Part shown: one piece after another, positions 11,491 to 24,540 of the stretch
Numbering within the stretch: position 1 is the first letter of the stretch
How the letters are laid out: the number at the start of each line of letters is the position of its first letter
From: Rhabdornis inornatus
Lineage: Eukaryota > Chordata > Aves > Passeriformes > Rhabdornithidae
Assembly (NCBI GenBank): GCA_013397075.1
Contig: VWZS01002869.1
Coordinates: 1,826,739 to 1,890,738, forward strand
Length of the DNA: 64,000 bases
Direction of reading: 5' to 3'
Program-made: the position numbers and the translations under genes
The notes under the pieces: generated by a model
The model's input: the letters and a program-made list of their open reading frames with translations, nothing else
What the model was told of the DNA's origin: nothing
The model's database searches: none

Positions 11491-11570
11491 GCACGTGTTT
11501 GTAAATTGCTTGGATATTCAGCATGATGAAAGATGTTACATAAATGGCAGTTATTAATATAATAGTGGCA
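11491..11570 (+). repeat. Ancient LINE/SINE 3'-tail relic (L3/MIR-type)
   Basis: The string GTTTGTAAATTGCTTGGATA, followed by GATGAAAGATGTTACATAAA and then TTATTAATATAAT, follows the layout of the old amniote tail 'tttgtaaagtgctttgagatcc...gatgaaaggcgctatataaa...tattatt'. It is heavily diverged and the body upstream is not recognisable. The subfamily cannot be settled by eye. Confidence 0.5.
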
Positions 11571-13292
11571 AATGGGTCAGGAGAAAGATTTCAGTACTGA
11601 TTTAGGCTGTTGTTTCTAGCCAACATCAAATATTGCTCAAGTTTGGATACTGATGTCTTAAAAGAATAGATGTGATAGTCACCTCTTTAAAACTACAAAT
11701 CCATTTTGAAATTACAAATTGTTTCTTTAGTTTGAAGAAAATCTTGGCATAAACTCTTCACAGAAAAAGTTCAAACCAAAATGGTAATAATTCCTTATAT
11801 TTGGTACAGTCTAGGATTAAAGATTTAAGTTTGAACTGTAATATTGTCATCTACTGATTACTGCCAAAGAAATCCCCCAGCAACATTCCTAAAGCAAACA
11901 TTCCCAAAGCAAAGAGAAAAAGGCATGGTATCTCCATTGCCCAGGAAGATGTTGTAATGATATAAATGAAACTAACATTTTTCTGAAAGAAAACAAATAA
12001 ATGAAAGCAACTTGAAACATGCACTACAAACCAAGTTTCCCATTGCAACCCAACTAGAAATCTTGTGTCCCTACACAGCATTCCACTGGTATGGATGGAG
12101 GTGCAGAAGGATAAGTTCAACATCCAAATTTGCCAAAGATCCTATCCTTGGTGTTATTAGCTTCATTAGGAACTGTTGTCTGGCCAAGTTCGACAACCAT
12201 ACGCAGACAAAAATATGTGAACATATCCATCCACAGACACCAATCTCCCTGCAATTCCAAGCACCCATCAATCATTTACAGATCAGATGTTCTGAAAGAG
12301 ATCGTAACCATGAAGCAATGGCACCACTTCACAAAAAGAAATTAAGTGGATTTGCTCCCAGATTTGAAGTCGAAGAATATACCAAAAGTAAAGAGCATGT
12401 AATTACCCAAATGGAAATTTGCCAAAGCAGAAACTGCCTGAGCCAGTTCAGAGGTGGAGGCCTTGACAACTGGTGTCACAGGCCTAACCAAAATTAAATC
12501 AGAGAAGTTGGGCTTGCAGACCAAAATGTGACTCTTGGACCTGTCAACAGGGGAAAACTCTGGAAGCTGATCTAAAGTAAAAGTCTGGCTCTTGGTGGAT
12601 ACAGGGAGTTTTACATAGTTTGTGAGTAATAAGGCAGTAACTGGTTATACACATAGAGAGAGTGCATCTTCGTTCAACATTTCTCATGGAATGGTTATCC
12701 AACAATACCAGCAGTTTGGTTACAACTGACTTTTTTGGTGAAAAATGGAGTAAGGAAGAAGATGTAACAAGTCAAATACTGCCCATCAAATTATAAACAT
12801 TAACCCCCAGAAGATTATAGTATTTTCAATGTAAAAATGAACTCCCAAGAGATTGTGTTACTGTTAATGCTATAACCCCCTTTCAAGAGGTTCCCTGCAA
12901 GGTAAAAAAAAAAGAAAAAACCCACAAAGGTCTCACATGCTATGCTCAAATCTGAGGTGATTCATAGGGACATTTGAGAAGAGCCTGCACTTACCATCCT
13001 TCCTGTCACAGGAACATGGTGAGGGGTATTATCTGCTAATTGTATTTCTACCAAACCATGCAGAAAAGGAAGAGGCACTTCAGAGAGATTGTTCAGGCCA
13101 GCTTCATCAATTTTCTAGGTCAATAAAAAAAAATCTTAGCCCCAAAAGTCATCCAAGATACTAAAGAGCAGTTCCAGAATTTGGTGACTATACTTCATCC
13201 TCAAGGCTCTATATCAGGATACATGGAAGGCCAAGGAATCCAGATTTACTGAACATCTAGTAAGGCTTCAGAAACTTTTTGGTGTTTTGGTG

Positions 13293-13324
13293 TAACCAGG
13301 CCTATGACTGAGTGGGCCTGGTTA
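13293..13324. repeat. Short perfect inverted repeat (10-bp arms, 12-nt loop)
   Basis: TAACCAGGCC at 13293-13302 is matched by its exact reverse complement GGCCTGGTTA at 13315-13324. The stem is too short for a microRNA precursor and nothing around it extends the pairing. Confidence 0.8.
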
Positions 13325-16300
13325 ATTTATGGGTTTTGGTAGAAACTGTGTAAAGTATGGTGGTGCTTTCAGCTGAGTTTCATTCTAGGGTTTGGGTTTT
13401 ATTCAAAGCCTGAACCCTAAGGGAAACTAAAGGGACATGAAACCATGCAACATGAAACTGAAATAAGGTTTGCATGAACACTGAAAAGATTTCATGAAGT
13501 GGGGAAAAGGCAAAAGCCCCAACCAACTAACAGGCCTGGGGCTTCAAATTCACCATACATATAGTGCTACTTCCAGTGTTCACTATTGTTGTCTCTGAGA
13601 AGTCATTCCTCATACTTCACACCCAACTGAGAAATTCAAGGTCAAGAGAAATTACTTGCATTCATGAAGATTTCCAGATTTTTAGTTGGGAGAACATGGC
13701 TCTATATCATCCATTTTCAGTCAAGAGTTAAGATTAAAATAACAGCGTTTTATTTATTCAGGTTTAAACATAAACATTTTTACCTCGCATCCATCTTTCT
13801 TTTGAGATATATACCCAATATCATCATCCTTGACTACAAGTGAAAACAATGCATCATGAATCTATAATAACCTCTTCATTTGGTTTGCAACATGGATTTT
13901 TGTCTGGTTAAATGTCTCAATTACTCCCACTTATAGGTTATCCACATATGGACTGAGAGCTGAACCCATTTGAGAATTAGCTTTTAACAGCTGACCTGGT
14001 GCCTCAGCAAGTGTTTTGCACAGTCTCCTGGGAAAAAGCACATTCATGAACAAGCCTGGATTCACAAACCTTATCTCAGGAAAGGCAAAGCATGTTACTA
14101 CTTTAACACAGAGAGAATTCTACCCTACTGCTACAATGCTGCTCAGTGGCCAAGTGACAGAACAGCATTAAATATTATTTGCAGAGAGAGCCATCTGCCT
14201 GCCATCACACAGGAGGGTGAAATCGCCTACCAGCAAGTGAGAATGGAAAGAGATGACAGAGTTTCATATGAGAAATATAAAGGGAAAGATGAAAACCAGC
14301 AAAAAGTAAAACAAAAATTAATTATTTAGAGCTTAGCATCTGAGCTTGCTATTGGATCTATTAACATCATATCCCAAATAATTATAGGGTTTCCCACTAC
14401 CCCCATACTAACTGCTACTGCGTTTTTATAAATTGCTATGTTACATAAAACACTGTATATTTTTAATGTCCCTCTAGTATCTGAGCAATTATATGCATTA
14501 TAGTTCTGTATTTTCACATCATTGAGGAATGATGGCTTCGATTCACCACCTCTGTGCTGATGACTCCCACATCTCACTCCCAACCAATCTTGTTCTATCG
14601 AAACACATATTTCAGCCAGTTTTGCTTCAACTTACAACTGTTAAAATCTTTTTCTCTGTCTGCTACTGAAGACTCAACAGCAGTGACTTCAGACATGCTG
14701 ATGGGACAGAACTTTTTCTTATTTTATATTTGCCTTTAGAAAGAAAAATATTATAAAATATCTAATGGATATCTACAGTTAAAGTCAAAAGCATTAGAAA
14801 AGATCAGAGTGCTTCCAGGCTCGGTATGTAAACTACTCAATAAATGATTTTTTAAAAAATCATCATTATGGGTTTTAACAGATAAAAACAATGAAACACC
14901 ACTCCTTCCATCTGGCTGGTAAAACTGTGTACCAACAAGTTCAGCTCATTAGAGACCATGACCTCATTTACACCTCCTACCCAGCAATGGCTATCAAAGA
15001 CTCTGTAACAGCTTTAAGAGACCAGCAGTAAAATAAACCCAGAGAAACAGCAATAAATAAATAAAGGCAGACACACAGAGAAGGGCAGTGTTTGGCAATG
15101 GACCCTTGGGAGAGGTGGAGTTAAAAGAGGTGAAGGTACAGCCAGCTGTGGAGGCATGTGAAGCTTGAGGAACCTGGAAGTCAAAATGGGTGGCTTTCAT
15201 TTCTCCTATTGCTCTGATCTGCCCCCACCATGGGAAATCACAGCCCTTGTCACTCAATAAAGAGGAAATGCAACCTTGGTGTAGCCGTTCATATTTCACT
15301 CATTAATTAAGGCCACTGTGGGATCCCCATCATGCTCCAAGGATGTGTTATACAGGCCATGGCAGAGACAGGAGATGTTCTTGCCTAGTAGTAATCCCAT
15401 AGGTTTTCCACACTGTGGGATATAGCAGCAGTACTAACCAAAACAGGGTAAGTAGCTGCTCAAATTTCAGCTCCTACCTAAGGAATGCTTATGCTGTTCC
15501 CTCATCAATTCTACCATGCACAGCTTGCTAAGGAGTTCACCCTGTTCTCAACCTGGAACTGTGAGGGAAGAACAGACTCAATAAAGGCGCAGAGGTTTTG
15601 TTCAAATGGGTGTAGACAGAGAATTTAAGCTTCACACATCCTATCTAAGCGGTCCAAAAAGAGAGAAAGAAATCTAAAACTCTGGACTTGCACACAATTT
15701 TTCCAGCTCTCCCGTCTGTTACACAGACTAGACATTTTGCAGATTTCTTGGAGAACTTCCTGGCAACCACAAGCAATCACCAGGGCAGGATGCATATGTG
15801 TTAAACTGAAATCTTAAACAAAATCATCTTTTTGAGCTTCAAACACTTTTTTTTTTAACTGTGAGTTCTGGGAAATGGCTTATTATTATTTTATTTCACT
15901 GCAGCTAGTTCAGCCATGCCCCCTCACCACAGAAACAAGAGGGCTGCAAAGGCTTAGGGGTCACCAACGGTGTTTTACATGGCCCTTCAAGGAAGAAATT
16001 GCACTGGTCTTTTTTTCTGGTCATCTTATTTCTATTGCGGTGATTTTTCTTTGACTCTGTGCTGTTGTGGTTCAGATCCAAATGAAGATTACAACTCGTT
16101 TTTTCAGGCCACCTAAACAGAGAGACTCTTCCTGATGATTAAATCACACAACCTGGGGTCCACAAGGTCAAGGGCTCCGTTTGTTCCAGAGCAGTTAATC
16201 AAGCAAGACTTAATACACTAAGCATAGGGGAAATTGTCAGTTAAGAGTCAATAAAAGGACTTCACCTCTTTGTGAATCCCTAATAGATTAAGAGCTTTCT

Positions 16301-16486
16301 CTTGGATGGATAGTAGGTACCATGAAACAAAGTGTGACCCCACATCATCAGTAATGTGTAGTGTGTTGTTTTTATGTTCAAGGACATCGTGGAAGTTCAC
16401 AGCTTTCACCAAGCTTTCTCCTTAGCAAATGATACAGCATCATCCGCTTCCAGGGAAAGATGGGAGCATGAGGAAGGGATTTGGAA

Positions 16487-16504
16487 TATATTGTATACAA
16501 TATA
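16487..16504. repeat. Perfect 18-bp palindrome
   Basis: TATATTGTATACAATATA is its own reverse complement. It is AT-rich, so chance is a fair explanation. Confidence 0.9.
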
Positions 16505-16794
16505 AATGGCCTCCCCGTCACAGGCAGCAACTCACAACTGCTGCCACAAGAAATATGAAATAATTCACAGTGTTGAAAAGTCCAGGGCGTTATCAAAGTA
16601 CATTTTGCAAAATTACTCAGCATCATTAATAAACTTGTTACTAATTCATGAAACAAATCACCTTAAAAGCCCTGATGAATTTATGGATTTTAACCAATAA
16701 ATGTGTTCTTAGTATGCTGTTATTCACCCCATTATATAAGCAGGTAAACAGTGAGAGAATACCCTTTCCTTTAACTACCCATAGGGTTGGTGAA

Positions 16795-16930
16795 TTTGAT
16801 ATACTTACATCCCACTTGCACTAAAGAAAATGAGTAGAGATTAAGCTGCTTGCAGAAAGTAACACAGAGAAAGCTGCTGCCTGTGATGGGATAAGACCTC
16901 AAGTGATAATTCTGTGCCCACTCTGGCTCT
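16795..16930 (-). repeat. Ancient MIR/L3-type SINE relic
   Basis: The plus strand reads GAGATTAAGCTGCTTGCAGA followed by AAGTAACACAGAGAAAGCTG, then TGATGGGATAAGACCTCAAG. This is a diverged form of the old amniote block 'gagttaagtgacttgcccaaggtcacacag...tggcagag..gggattagaacccag', that is, the element on the minus strand. No coding content. The family label is by pattern memory. Confidence 0.5.
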
Positions 16931-19900
16931 CTATAGTTCTCCACTTGTCTTGGGAGTTGTGCATTTAAAAAAAAATAAAAGGAGCAAAAAAGATCTGAAA
17001 GTGTTAAAACCAAGTGTAATCAGAACCAGCCTTCAATACAGACTGGGAGACCAGCGAACCAAAAAGGGAAAAAGTGAGAGTCACCCTGTAATCACTAAAA
17101 AAAACAGACCAAAGGAGGAGCACCTTTTTTCCCCACAAACAAAATTTCTACAAATACATGTGCTACAAAGGATTCACCCTGAAATGAGGAAATTCCCACT
17201 GGCAGCCCAGTCTTAAATATTACCTCTAAAAATCAAGGACAGAGCAAAATGCCAGCAGGCCTCTGGTGGATCCCAGAAAAACTACCAAGGTCTCAAACAA
17301 AAAAATACAAATGCTGAGCTTTCCTCAATTCCTCTTCAAGGCCAGTAACTGGCGAGTAAGTAAACTTGAACAACTAATGGAAATCAGGAAATCTGTAGTG
17401 AGCTGCTCAATAAGTCTTTGCTAAAGGGAAAGAAGAAACAAAATAATTTATGTGTATTGTCTGTGATCCTGCTGTAAAAATCTCAGGCAAAACACACAAA
17501 TCATTATTTTATTTAAAAGAAAGAGGGAACAAAAAGGTAATAATCATAGTTATTTGATCTAATTATTCCTAAAGGAATCCATAAGAGACTAGAAAATGTT
17601 TTAAAACCACCAGTCTTGATCTGCTACCTGGGGAGAATAAAAAACATCCTAGAAGGAAACACAGGTGAAAAAAATAATGAAATTAGCATCTCCAAATTGT
17701 TTAAAAAAGGATCTTCAGCCTAAAGAGAATCGACAGCATAGCTTTAAGGACAGATAAATGGCTGCCTCAAGGATCTGTCTTACCTCCTCTTTTTTTTTTT
17801 AAGTAATACCTTAATTTGCATAGTAATAACCCAATTATTGTGAGATTAAGTGACAGAAATCTCATTATTACCGTTCCTACAAAACAGTCGATATTCCATT
17901 CAGTACCTTTTAATGTTACACACCTTAAAACATAATTATTCCAATATATGCTCATTCATCTTTAATGCAATTTCTTTTAATAATAATAAAAAAGACTCTT
18001 CTGTAATTGTTAGGGCTTTTTGGTTGAATATATTATTGTTAAAACATGATTTTCCTCCTTCAGGCTGCTATAGAAACAAGCAAAGCCAGCCAACTGCTTA
18101 GGGGCATGCTCCCTCCCCTCTTCCCAAGAGGGAGTCCACCAAGAGGCCTAAAGCACATATGTTAAAATATGTTGCAACAACTCTCTCTCTCCAGCTCCCC
18201 ACTCCCTGCTTCTTCCCACGCTGCGAGCTGGTCATAAGACAAGCTTGCAAACAAAATCAAATATATAGCAGCACCAGGCTTCTGAGAGTTATTTGTGTTC
18301 AGGGATTGCTGCTACAGGGAGAGGGGGAAGGGTTGTGGGTCTAGGGCTGTGGGAGGAGGGATCAGAGGCATGGGGCTCACCTGCTACAGGCATTCTCAGT
18401 TCCAATTACAGGGATAATAAATGGGATAAGTGGTCAGTTACCAGATTAACAACAGAAAGGAAATGGGGGAAGGAGATAGGGCTGGCTCCATCGGAAAGAC
18501 ACAGCCCCACATGTTCTGCTTCAAAAACATGTCATGAGCCGTTAGAAGGGGAGAAATAGCAGCCACCACCTCGCCAGTCCCATCTAGCTCAAGGTAAGGC
18601 TGGGAAGTCTTTCGCAGGCAAATCTCCCACACTGCTTCTTCAAATCCTAGACAGGCTGGAAACAACCAAGGGCTGGTAGCCCTGGGTGTCTGTCAGGAGC
18701 CTGTACAAATGCAGTCACTGCTCCAAGTCCAGTGATTAGTGCCCAGTGCCTTCCACAGTCACTTATAGGGGCTGGGAAGAATAGGATTGTAAACAGCCAG
18801 AGTCCCCCTCCCAATATACCTAGAGCAGCTCTCCAGGAAAAGTTGGTGGGAGACATTCTTTGTAAAAACACACAAATTCAGCTCTCTTGGCGCTCACTCG
18901 ATCGCTTATCCCACCATCACTAAAAGCAGTAAATACAAGATGAAATTTCACAGGAGTTATTTACTGTTTAATTTTTGTGAAAGCCTTCTGTCAAAATGGC
19001 ATGAAGGAGAAGTAATTTGGCTAAGTTCCGATTCTCAAAGTCCTTTACAATCACCGAGACACTGCAGGTCCGATTAAAAAGGGAAAGTGTGCATTGCTGG
19101 AAACCATCCCTGGGTGGAAGAATTCCAGGGTTTTTCAGTGTTGGGAACACAGCTTGCTGATCCTGGAGGTGAGGCAGCCCACCTCCCACCTCCAATCCCT
19201 GTGGGGCTCCACCCGATTGAGAACTGCAGGGCTGCCTCTTGATGCTGCCCTGGATTTCACAGAAGGGGAAAACACCCCATGCCAGCACCAAGCTGGCAGG
19301 GAAATGACCATCCCTGGCACTGCCCACAGCCCTGCATGGGGGACAAGCTCCAGGGCAGAACAGTTGGACTTCTGCTCTGAAGATTTTGACCACTTCCCTA
19401 ATGATTCCGGTCATGAAAAGTTTCCAATTATATCATATTCCACAGAAAACAAATTTAAATTACTGTCTTTACTTGAAAATAAAATAAAGCAGTGAATATG
19501 CTAATGATTTTTTCTTACATTCTTATCTCATTTCATGCCTTTAAACAGAAAACCTTGTGAATCTTACTATGAAAATTATCAACAAAGACTAAACAGCCTT
19601 CCATCTTACACCAAAACTTGGAGGGCTGAGTTTATACCATCCTGACCCAATCTGACTGAAATTGAAAACTTTTCCTCTTCCATTAATAGCTTTTCCAATT
19701 CAGCAGTTCAAAGCCACAATCCCTCACAGCCTATGCAAGGATTTGGGATCATTTTATAAATCTGTGTGGCAAATGAACATGAAAGAGAAACTCTCCTTAT
19801 GGCTGGGAACTATACTTTGCGGGGAAAAATGTTATTAGCTTTTTAGAGAGCATTTGCAAGGGTAATTTGCACTACAGCATTTCTTTTTATTGGCCTTGCA

Positions 19901-21235
19901 AGCAAGTGTTGAAACAATTTGTCTTATCATATATATTCACTTTGAATAGGGACCTCATGTGAAATGCTCCTCTTGAAACAAGGAACAATGGGTTCGAAAA
20001 CCAACATTAAAAATGGTTGAGTGTGGCAATAATTTATTTCATCAAAAATATTCAAAGGGAAAGAGGAAACCAAGAAGGAAAGGATAAATGAATGAGGAAA
20101 GGAAAAGCTTCTGATTTAGTCTGTCATAACTTAAGGCAGCTATGCCAAAGCTCCCAGTTTGGTCCAGCAATTTCACAGGTATTATGACAGGAGGGTAAAT
20201 TGCTACTCCTGGACATCATTTGTACTTTATTACTTTTTAAGAGTCATCAACCAAAACCAGGGCCTCAGCATGTGAGATTCTGCACAAACTACAGAAACAC
20301 CTTTACTACCCACAGCCAATTCCCAGAAGACAGCTTTAAGTCAGGATTTCCATGAGCTGTTATGGACAGCAGCTGAGGATGCAGCATTTGATACAGGGAG
20401 TACAGAAGTCACTGAAAATCATTCCCCTCTTTCAGTGTGCTTTGATGCATGGAAGAAGCAAAGCAGCAGACTACTCCTGAAAAAATAAAACTGAAACCTC
20501 TGAGTCACCTCACCCTGCTCTGTGGGACAGTTCTTCAGTGCAGAACACTGTGAGCAAAGAGAATTGTTCTTTTTTATGCTCTGGCACAACAAAATGCAGA
20601 CTGCAGATTTCCAGTTCTGAAAGTGGCATTTCATTCCACCAGGGCAAATAACTTCCATGGTAAGGAAGGAAAAAACTATTCATGACAAGGAAGCAACACC
20701 ACCCATATTTGCAGTGAAGTTACACATAATTTGAATTGCAAGTATTTTCTTCTGCATAAAAGCAGTACAAAAAAGACCAATGGAAGTACAGTAAGAAATA
20801 ATAAAATCAAAGGTCGTCAGTTACATATGTTTCTAGTGCTGATTCATCCCTACAGCAAGAATTCAATTTGCAGATGACAGCCCCAAAAGGCAGTTTGCTA
20901 GTGCAGCTCCCTTCCCCTTCTGGAGCTCAAGGGATTCCCAAAGGGTGGTAAGAGTCTGTTGCTCACAGGCTAGGCTAAAACAATTTACTCATTCTGTTGC
21001 TGCAACTCTTCTGTCTCCCATCTCAGTAGTGTACTGGGTACAGTAACCAAAATTTAGGTAGCAATACTACTTACTCTGAATTTTTCAATTAAATGCATTT
21101 TAATTGAAAAAGAAAAATTAATGGAACCTTGCTAGTTTCAATAGCAAAGTTCTCAAGCCCAAAATAACTGAGTTCGGGAAAAAAAACAAACAAACAAACA
21201 AAAAAAACCCACCCAAAACACACCACAGGCCAGGA
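16931..21235. other. Unique DNA, no gene recognised
   Basis: Open frames at 16914-17216, 18293-18559 and 19094-19495 show no domain and no convincing splice structure. A purine-rich GC patch is at about 18300-18480. The segment 19780-20000 is complex and repeat-free and may be conserved, but I have no specific motif evidence. An AAAC-repeat run lies at about 21183-21207. Confidence 0.5.
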
Positions 21236-21346
21236 TGGATGCTCACCCAAGCTGCAAGATCAAACCCCTGCATCAGATGAGAGACCACAATTCCACATGT
21301 CTTGTGGGAGAATGTTAACCCCTGGGCTATGAACTGCTCCAAAGTG
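21236..21346. repeat. Ancient amniote repeat relic
   Basis: The end of this stretch, TTAACCCCTGGGCTATGAAC followed by TGCTCC, and the upstream TCTTGTGGGAGAATG resemble an old palindromic amniote repeat whose consensus includes 'tctcccacat...ctaaccactgggctatgaactgctcc'. The match is diverged and the family unresolved. Confidence 0.4.
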
Positions 21347-22483
21347 GTGTCTTTGTCTCAAGGTTAGATTTAACTTCTGGGAGGATGACCTTTTGGGGTT
21401 TTTTTAAGTGAAGATTCCTGAAAGGTTTCTTTCCAATCCAATTCAGAAAAAAAAGAACAGAGGGGATTTTTAGAGGTTATTGAAAGGTACAACAGGCCAT
21501 TAATTTCAACTTTCACAAATAAACACAGCGGTATTTAAATCAGTATAACTCCCTTGATTTAACTATTTTTTAGCTTAACCCTACAGAAGCAGAAATTATT
21601 TAGGCTTATGTTGAATGAAAACCGAGAAGTGAAGCTGATCAGCAAAAGAGAGCAATTAATTTTTTTCAAAAATTATCCTGAGATAAGAAGACAAAATCCC
21701 CCAAAAGCCCCCATATTCAATTCTTTAAAACATTTGTCCATGTAAAGCTATTGACTTGAGTCCCATTTCCTTAGCTGAATTCTCACAGACTCCTGAGAGA
21801 TGTCTGTGATTGCTTTGCCCCACCTTCAAGGACATTTCACTGCATTATCACTGCACCTATAGAAAAGGCCAAACTCTGCTTCACTTGCTTATGACAGAAT
21901 TGCCACTTCTTTACTTGCAGTAGTAAGGAAAGGCTACTTGGCCTCATGTCATCAGCTTGGAAGCAATACATTGACATCCACATTGATATTAAATTCAGAG
22001 ACAGAAATCGTCTCTCAAACTGACCCACTTAGGAATATATGAAATAAAGCAAAATGCACACAGCTAAGAGGATGGGTAAAGACTGACAGACTTAGTACAA
22101 TGAATGAATAAACCCTCAAAACATTGTACACATTTTTTAATTGATGCTTTGGTAAGTACCATCAAACTGAAAAAGGAATTTCTGGGTGCTTTGAACAGCT
22201 ATTTAAGTCCAAGGCTTACTTAAAATTCATATAAAAAGTCAAACCGAAGAATCAAAGCACATGACTACACTTTTAACCAAGCCTGGGATACACTGTTCTA
22301 GTTACATGAACTATTTCTTCCCACTTATCATGGCCACCATCAGATTTAGCTGCTCTGCTCTGTGTGTCCAGATGAAGATGCATATATGATATAGATGTAG
22401 CTACAGTATATGAGTCCATCTGCTTGCTGTCAACATAACATACTTGTTAAATATTGCATTAGTATTTAGCTGTGACATAAACA
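21347..22483. other. Unique AT-rich DNA, no gene recognised
   Basis: No recognisable repeat body, motif or exon. Open frames are under 70 codons. Confidence 0.55.
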
Positions 22484-22584
22484 GGCCCCTATTCAGCAAG
22501 TTTCAGATTTTAAACATTTGAGTGAATGGTTATTGAAGTCCTTAAAGTTAGTCAGGTGCTTAAATACTCTGCTGAATCAGGGCC
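22484..22584. mobile_element. Palindromic MITE relic (Chompy/Harbinger-like)
   Basis: The ends are inverted: GGCCCCTATTCAGCA at 22484 and TGCTGAATCAGGGCC at 22570-22584 match in 13 of 15 positions. The interior carries the typical 'tattgaagtccttaaagtta...gtgcttaaatactctgctgaatc' pattern of an amniote-wide palindromic MITE known from turtles, crocodiles and birds. The length, about 100 bases, fits a near-complete old copy. It is nonautonomous and carries no transposase. Confidence 0.6.
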
Positions 22585-24329
22585 AAAGTGTTGACATGGT
22601 ATGATGTAAAAGCTTAATATCAAAGGACTAATGATACCAACCGAATTTCGCTGTCATTAAGCTGCACATATACATATAATTTCTGGAGATATCTGGTCTA
22701 ATGGAACCCTAAGGTCAAGCAGACTGTTCCCATCTATTTCCATGTGAAAACAGCATTACTGCTTTGTGGCTACTGAAGTTCTCTCAAGAGTATAACCATT
22801 TGAGACAGACTTGTCCACATGGACAAGGACTTAAATGTTTATCTAAAAATCTGAACAAAAAAAAAAATTACCTATGACCCTTACAGATAGGTGATTAAAA
22901 ATGTAGAAGAATTAATAAACTTCTCCATGACGTTTCATTTAAATCTGAAAATGACTTGATAAAAATCTATCTTTCTGTGTCTCCCTTCTCAGACTGTTTA
23001 ATAACAGAAAGTAAGACAAAATCCCCCATCATTACATGTCTCAAAGCAAACTGAAGAGCTGATAAAGAAAGCTGAGCTCTGACTGTTCTGAATATCCACG
23101 GTATTTGTACAATGTGTTGTGTAATATTAACACTCTTTAACTACTCTCATGTGGCCAAAACATTTAGGTTCAAATCACACAAAGAACAAGTTTTGATGCA
23201 ATATATATATTCTTACTAGTGTGTGGCTTACATTATGATCCGGGGAGTTCGGTATTGCACAATGTGTCACTTTCTATGAAATAAAATCTGGGTTTTATTA
23301 AAGCTATTGTCATTTCATATGACAAAAATATCAATGTTAAATGTGCCTTTAAAACATTTATCAGTCACGTGTGTCAAGAAGCAAGGGATGAGGAATATTT
23401 CATGTGAGTAAAATGCAGATAAGTTAACTTGACAAGAACATGTATTCACTTAAGAACGAGTTATGTCCCTCTTGGCATGGGCATCATACTGTGCAGAGTC
23501 TCCAAGAATTTAATTAGAGCTGCAATATAGTAATTAACTACTGTATATTGAAACCTTTCTTAATTTTTTAATTTTTTTTTTCAATAGTGGGTGAAGAAAG
23601 AGAAATTATCTTGATAAAAAAAACAAACCAACAGCACAGATAAATAGAAGCTACTGTAAATCCACAGGTTTTGTCATCTCTTTGTTCCATCACTGACCTC
23701 CTGCAACCAAGTACTTACAACACCTTCTCTGAGCTACTAAAATGATGCAATAAAGTCTAATTCATTTTTGATAGTTATCCATAAATAATTTCACTTGTTT
23801 AAAGGAAATACCCCTGCTTCCCAAAATTGATGAGGTAAATTCTCCCAGACTCTAAAAAGGTATATTCCACAGCTTCTCAACCTAACTCATAAGTATTGCT
23901 GGGTTTATAGAGATAATAAAAATAATTCCAAACCTGGGTCCAAACACAAAAGCCAGGGACTTGAAAGCACTGAAAACACTTCCTTTTACAAGGTACCTGT
24001 CTCTTAGGCCTTTGTTTGGCTTCCACAAACACCAATACAGAGTCTTGTGGAGATTCTCTACATAATCTAGACAAAATGATGCAGTGGGAGTGAGCCTAAC
24101 CTGAGCCAAACCTGAACTCCCTTTTCTCCTGTTCATGCCAAAAGCATGAGAAAGGGAGAAAGTGTTCAATCCCACACTGCATGTACTCCATGAATCTGCA
24201 AGTTCACCTTGACTTCAGGGGATCTTTATACTCAGCTCTGACTCCCAAGCAACCAGTAAATCCTGGACTTAGTCCTTTCCTCAGAACTCTTCAAAATTTC
24301 ATACTCATGAAAACACTATCAGGATTCAA
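22585..24329. other. Unique AT-rich DNA containing a candidate conserved block
   Basis: No gene recognised. Minus-strand frames near 23877-24175 lack any domain. The candidate regulatory block 23100-23560 is listed separately. Short A runs occur at about 22857-22867 and T runs at about 23562-23581. Confidence 0.5.
23100..23560. promoter_or_regulatory. Candidate conserved noncoding element
   Basis: About 460 bases of repeat-free, mixed-composition DNA. It carries a CACGTG E-box-type core in GTCACGTGTG near 23366, TAATTA-type homeodomain cores near 23530, and a 7-bp inverted repeat (TTGTCAT/ATGACAA, 23307-23325). It resembles vertebrate enhancers in texture, but conservation was not tested. 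Confidence 0.25.
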
Positions 24330-24540
24330 TGGATAGTATAATGGATTCAGAGGAAAAACAGAGACATATATTATTCCAACTTGATCTTTATTTGGGTGGG
24401 TGATCTTAACCACTTCTGTTGTAATTTCTCCACCCACAAAACAGGAATACTTTAATAAAGTATTTTTGATGAGTAAAAAGCACCAAGAAGGTACTGAATT
24501 CCATTACTAAGTGCTATTATAGTCTAAGTAGCATTTGGCA
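24330..24540 (+). repeat. Ancient MIR/L3-type SINE relic
   Basis: Successive strings follow the old amniote SINE layout on the plus strand: a diverged 'gggttctattcc' part near 24370, GGGTGATCTTAACCACTTCT near 24396-24416 for 'gtgaccttgggcaagtcact', CACCCACAAAACAGGAATAC near 24431-24450 for 'ccatctgtaaaatgggaata', and a 'gtactgaattcc...aagtgctattatagt' tail. The agreement in order is better than in identity, as expected for a very old insertion. Confidence 0.5.

Larger units (their letters stand above)
11571..16794. other. Unique AT-rich DNA, no gene recognised
   Basis: The longest non-repeat open frame of the window is here (12012-12497, plus, 161 codons), but it shows no recognisable domain. 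A 10-bp stem hairpin lies at 13293-13324 and an 18-bp palindrome at 16487-16504. Other frames are short. I see no promoter, CpG island or clear exon. Confidence 0.5.

Noticed and set aside
19990..20004. GGTTCGAAAACC, resembling a tRNA B box
   Set aside because: No A box at a suitable distance upstream, no cloverleaf pairing and no T run after it.
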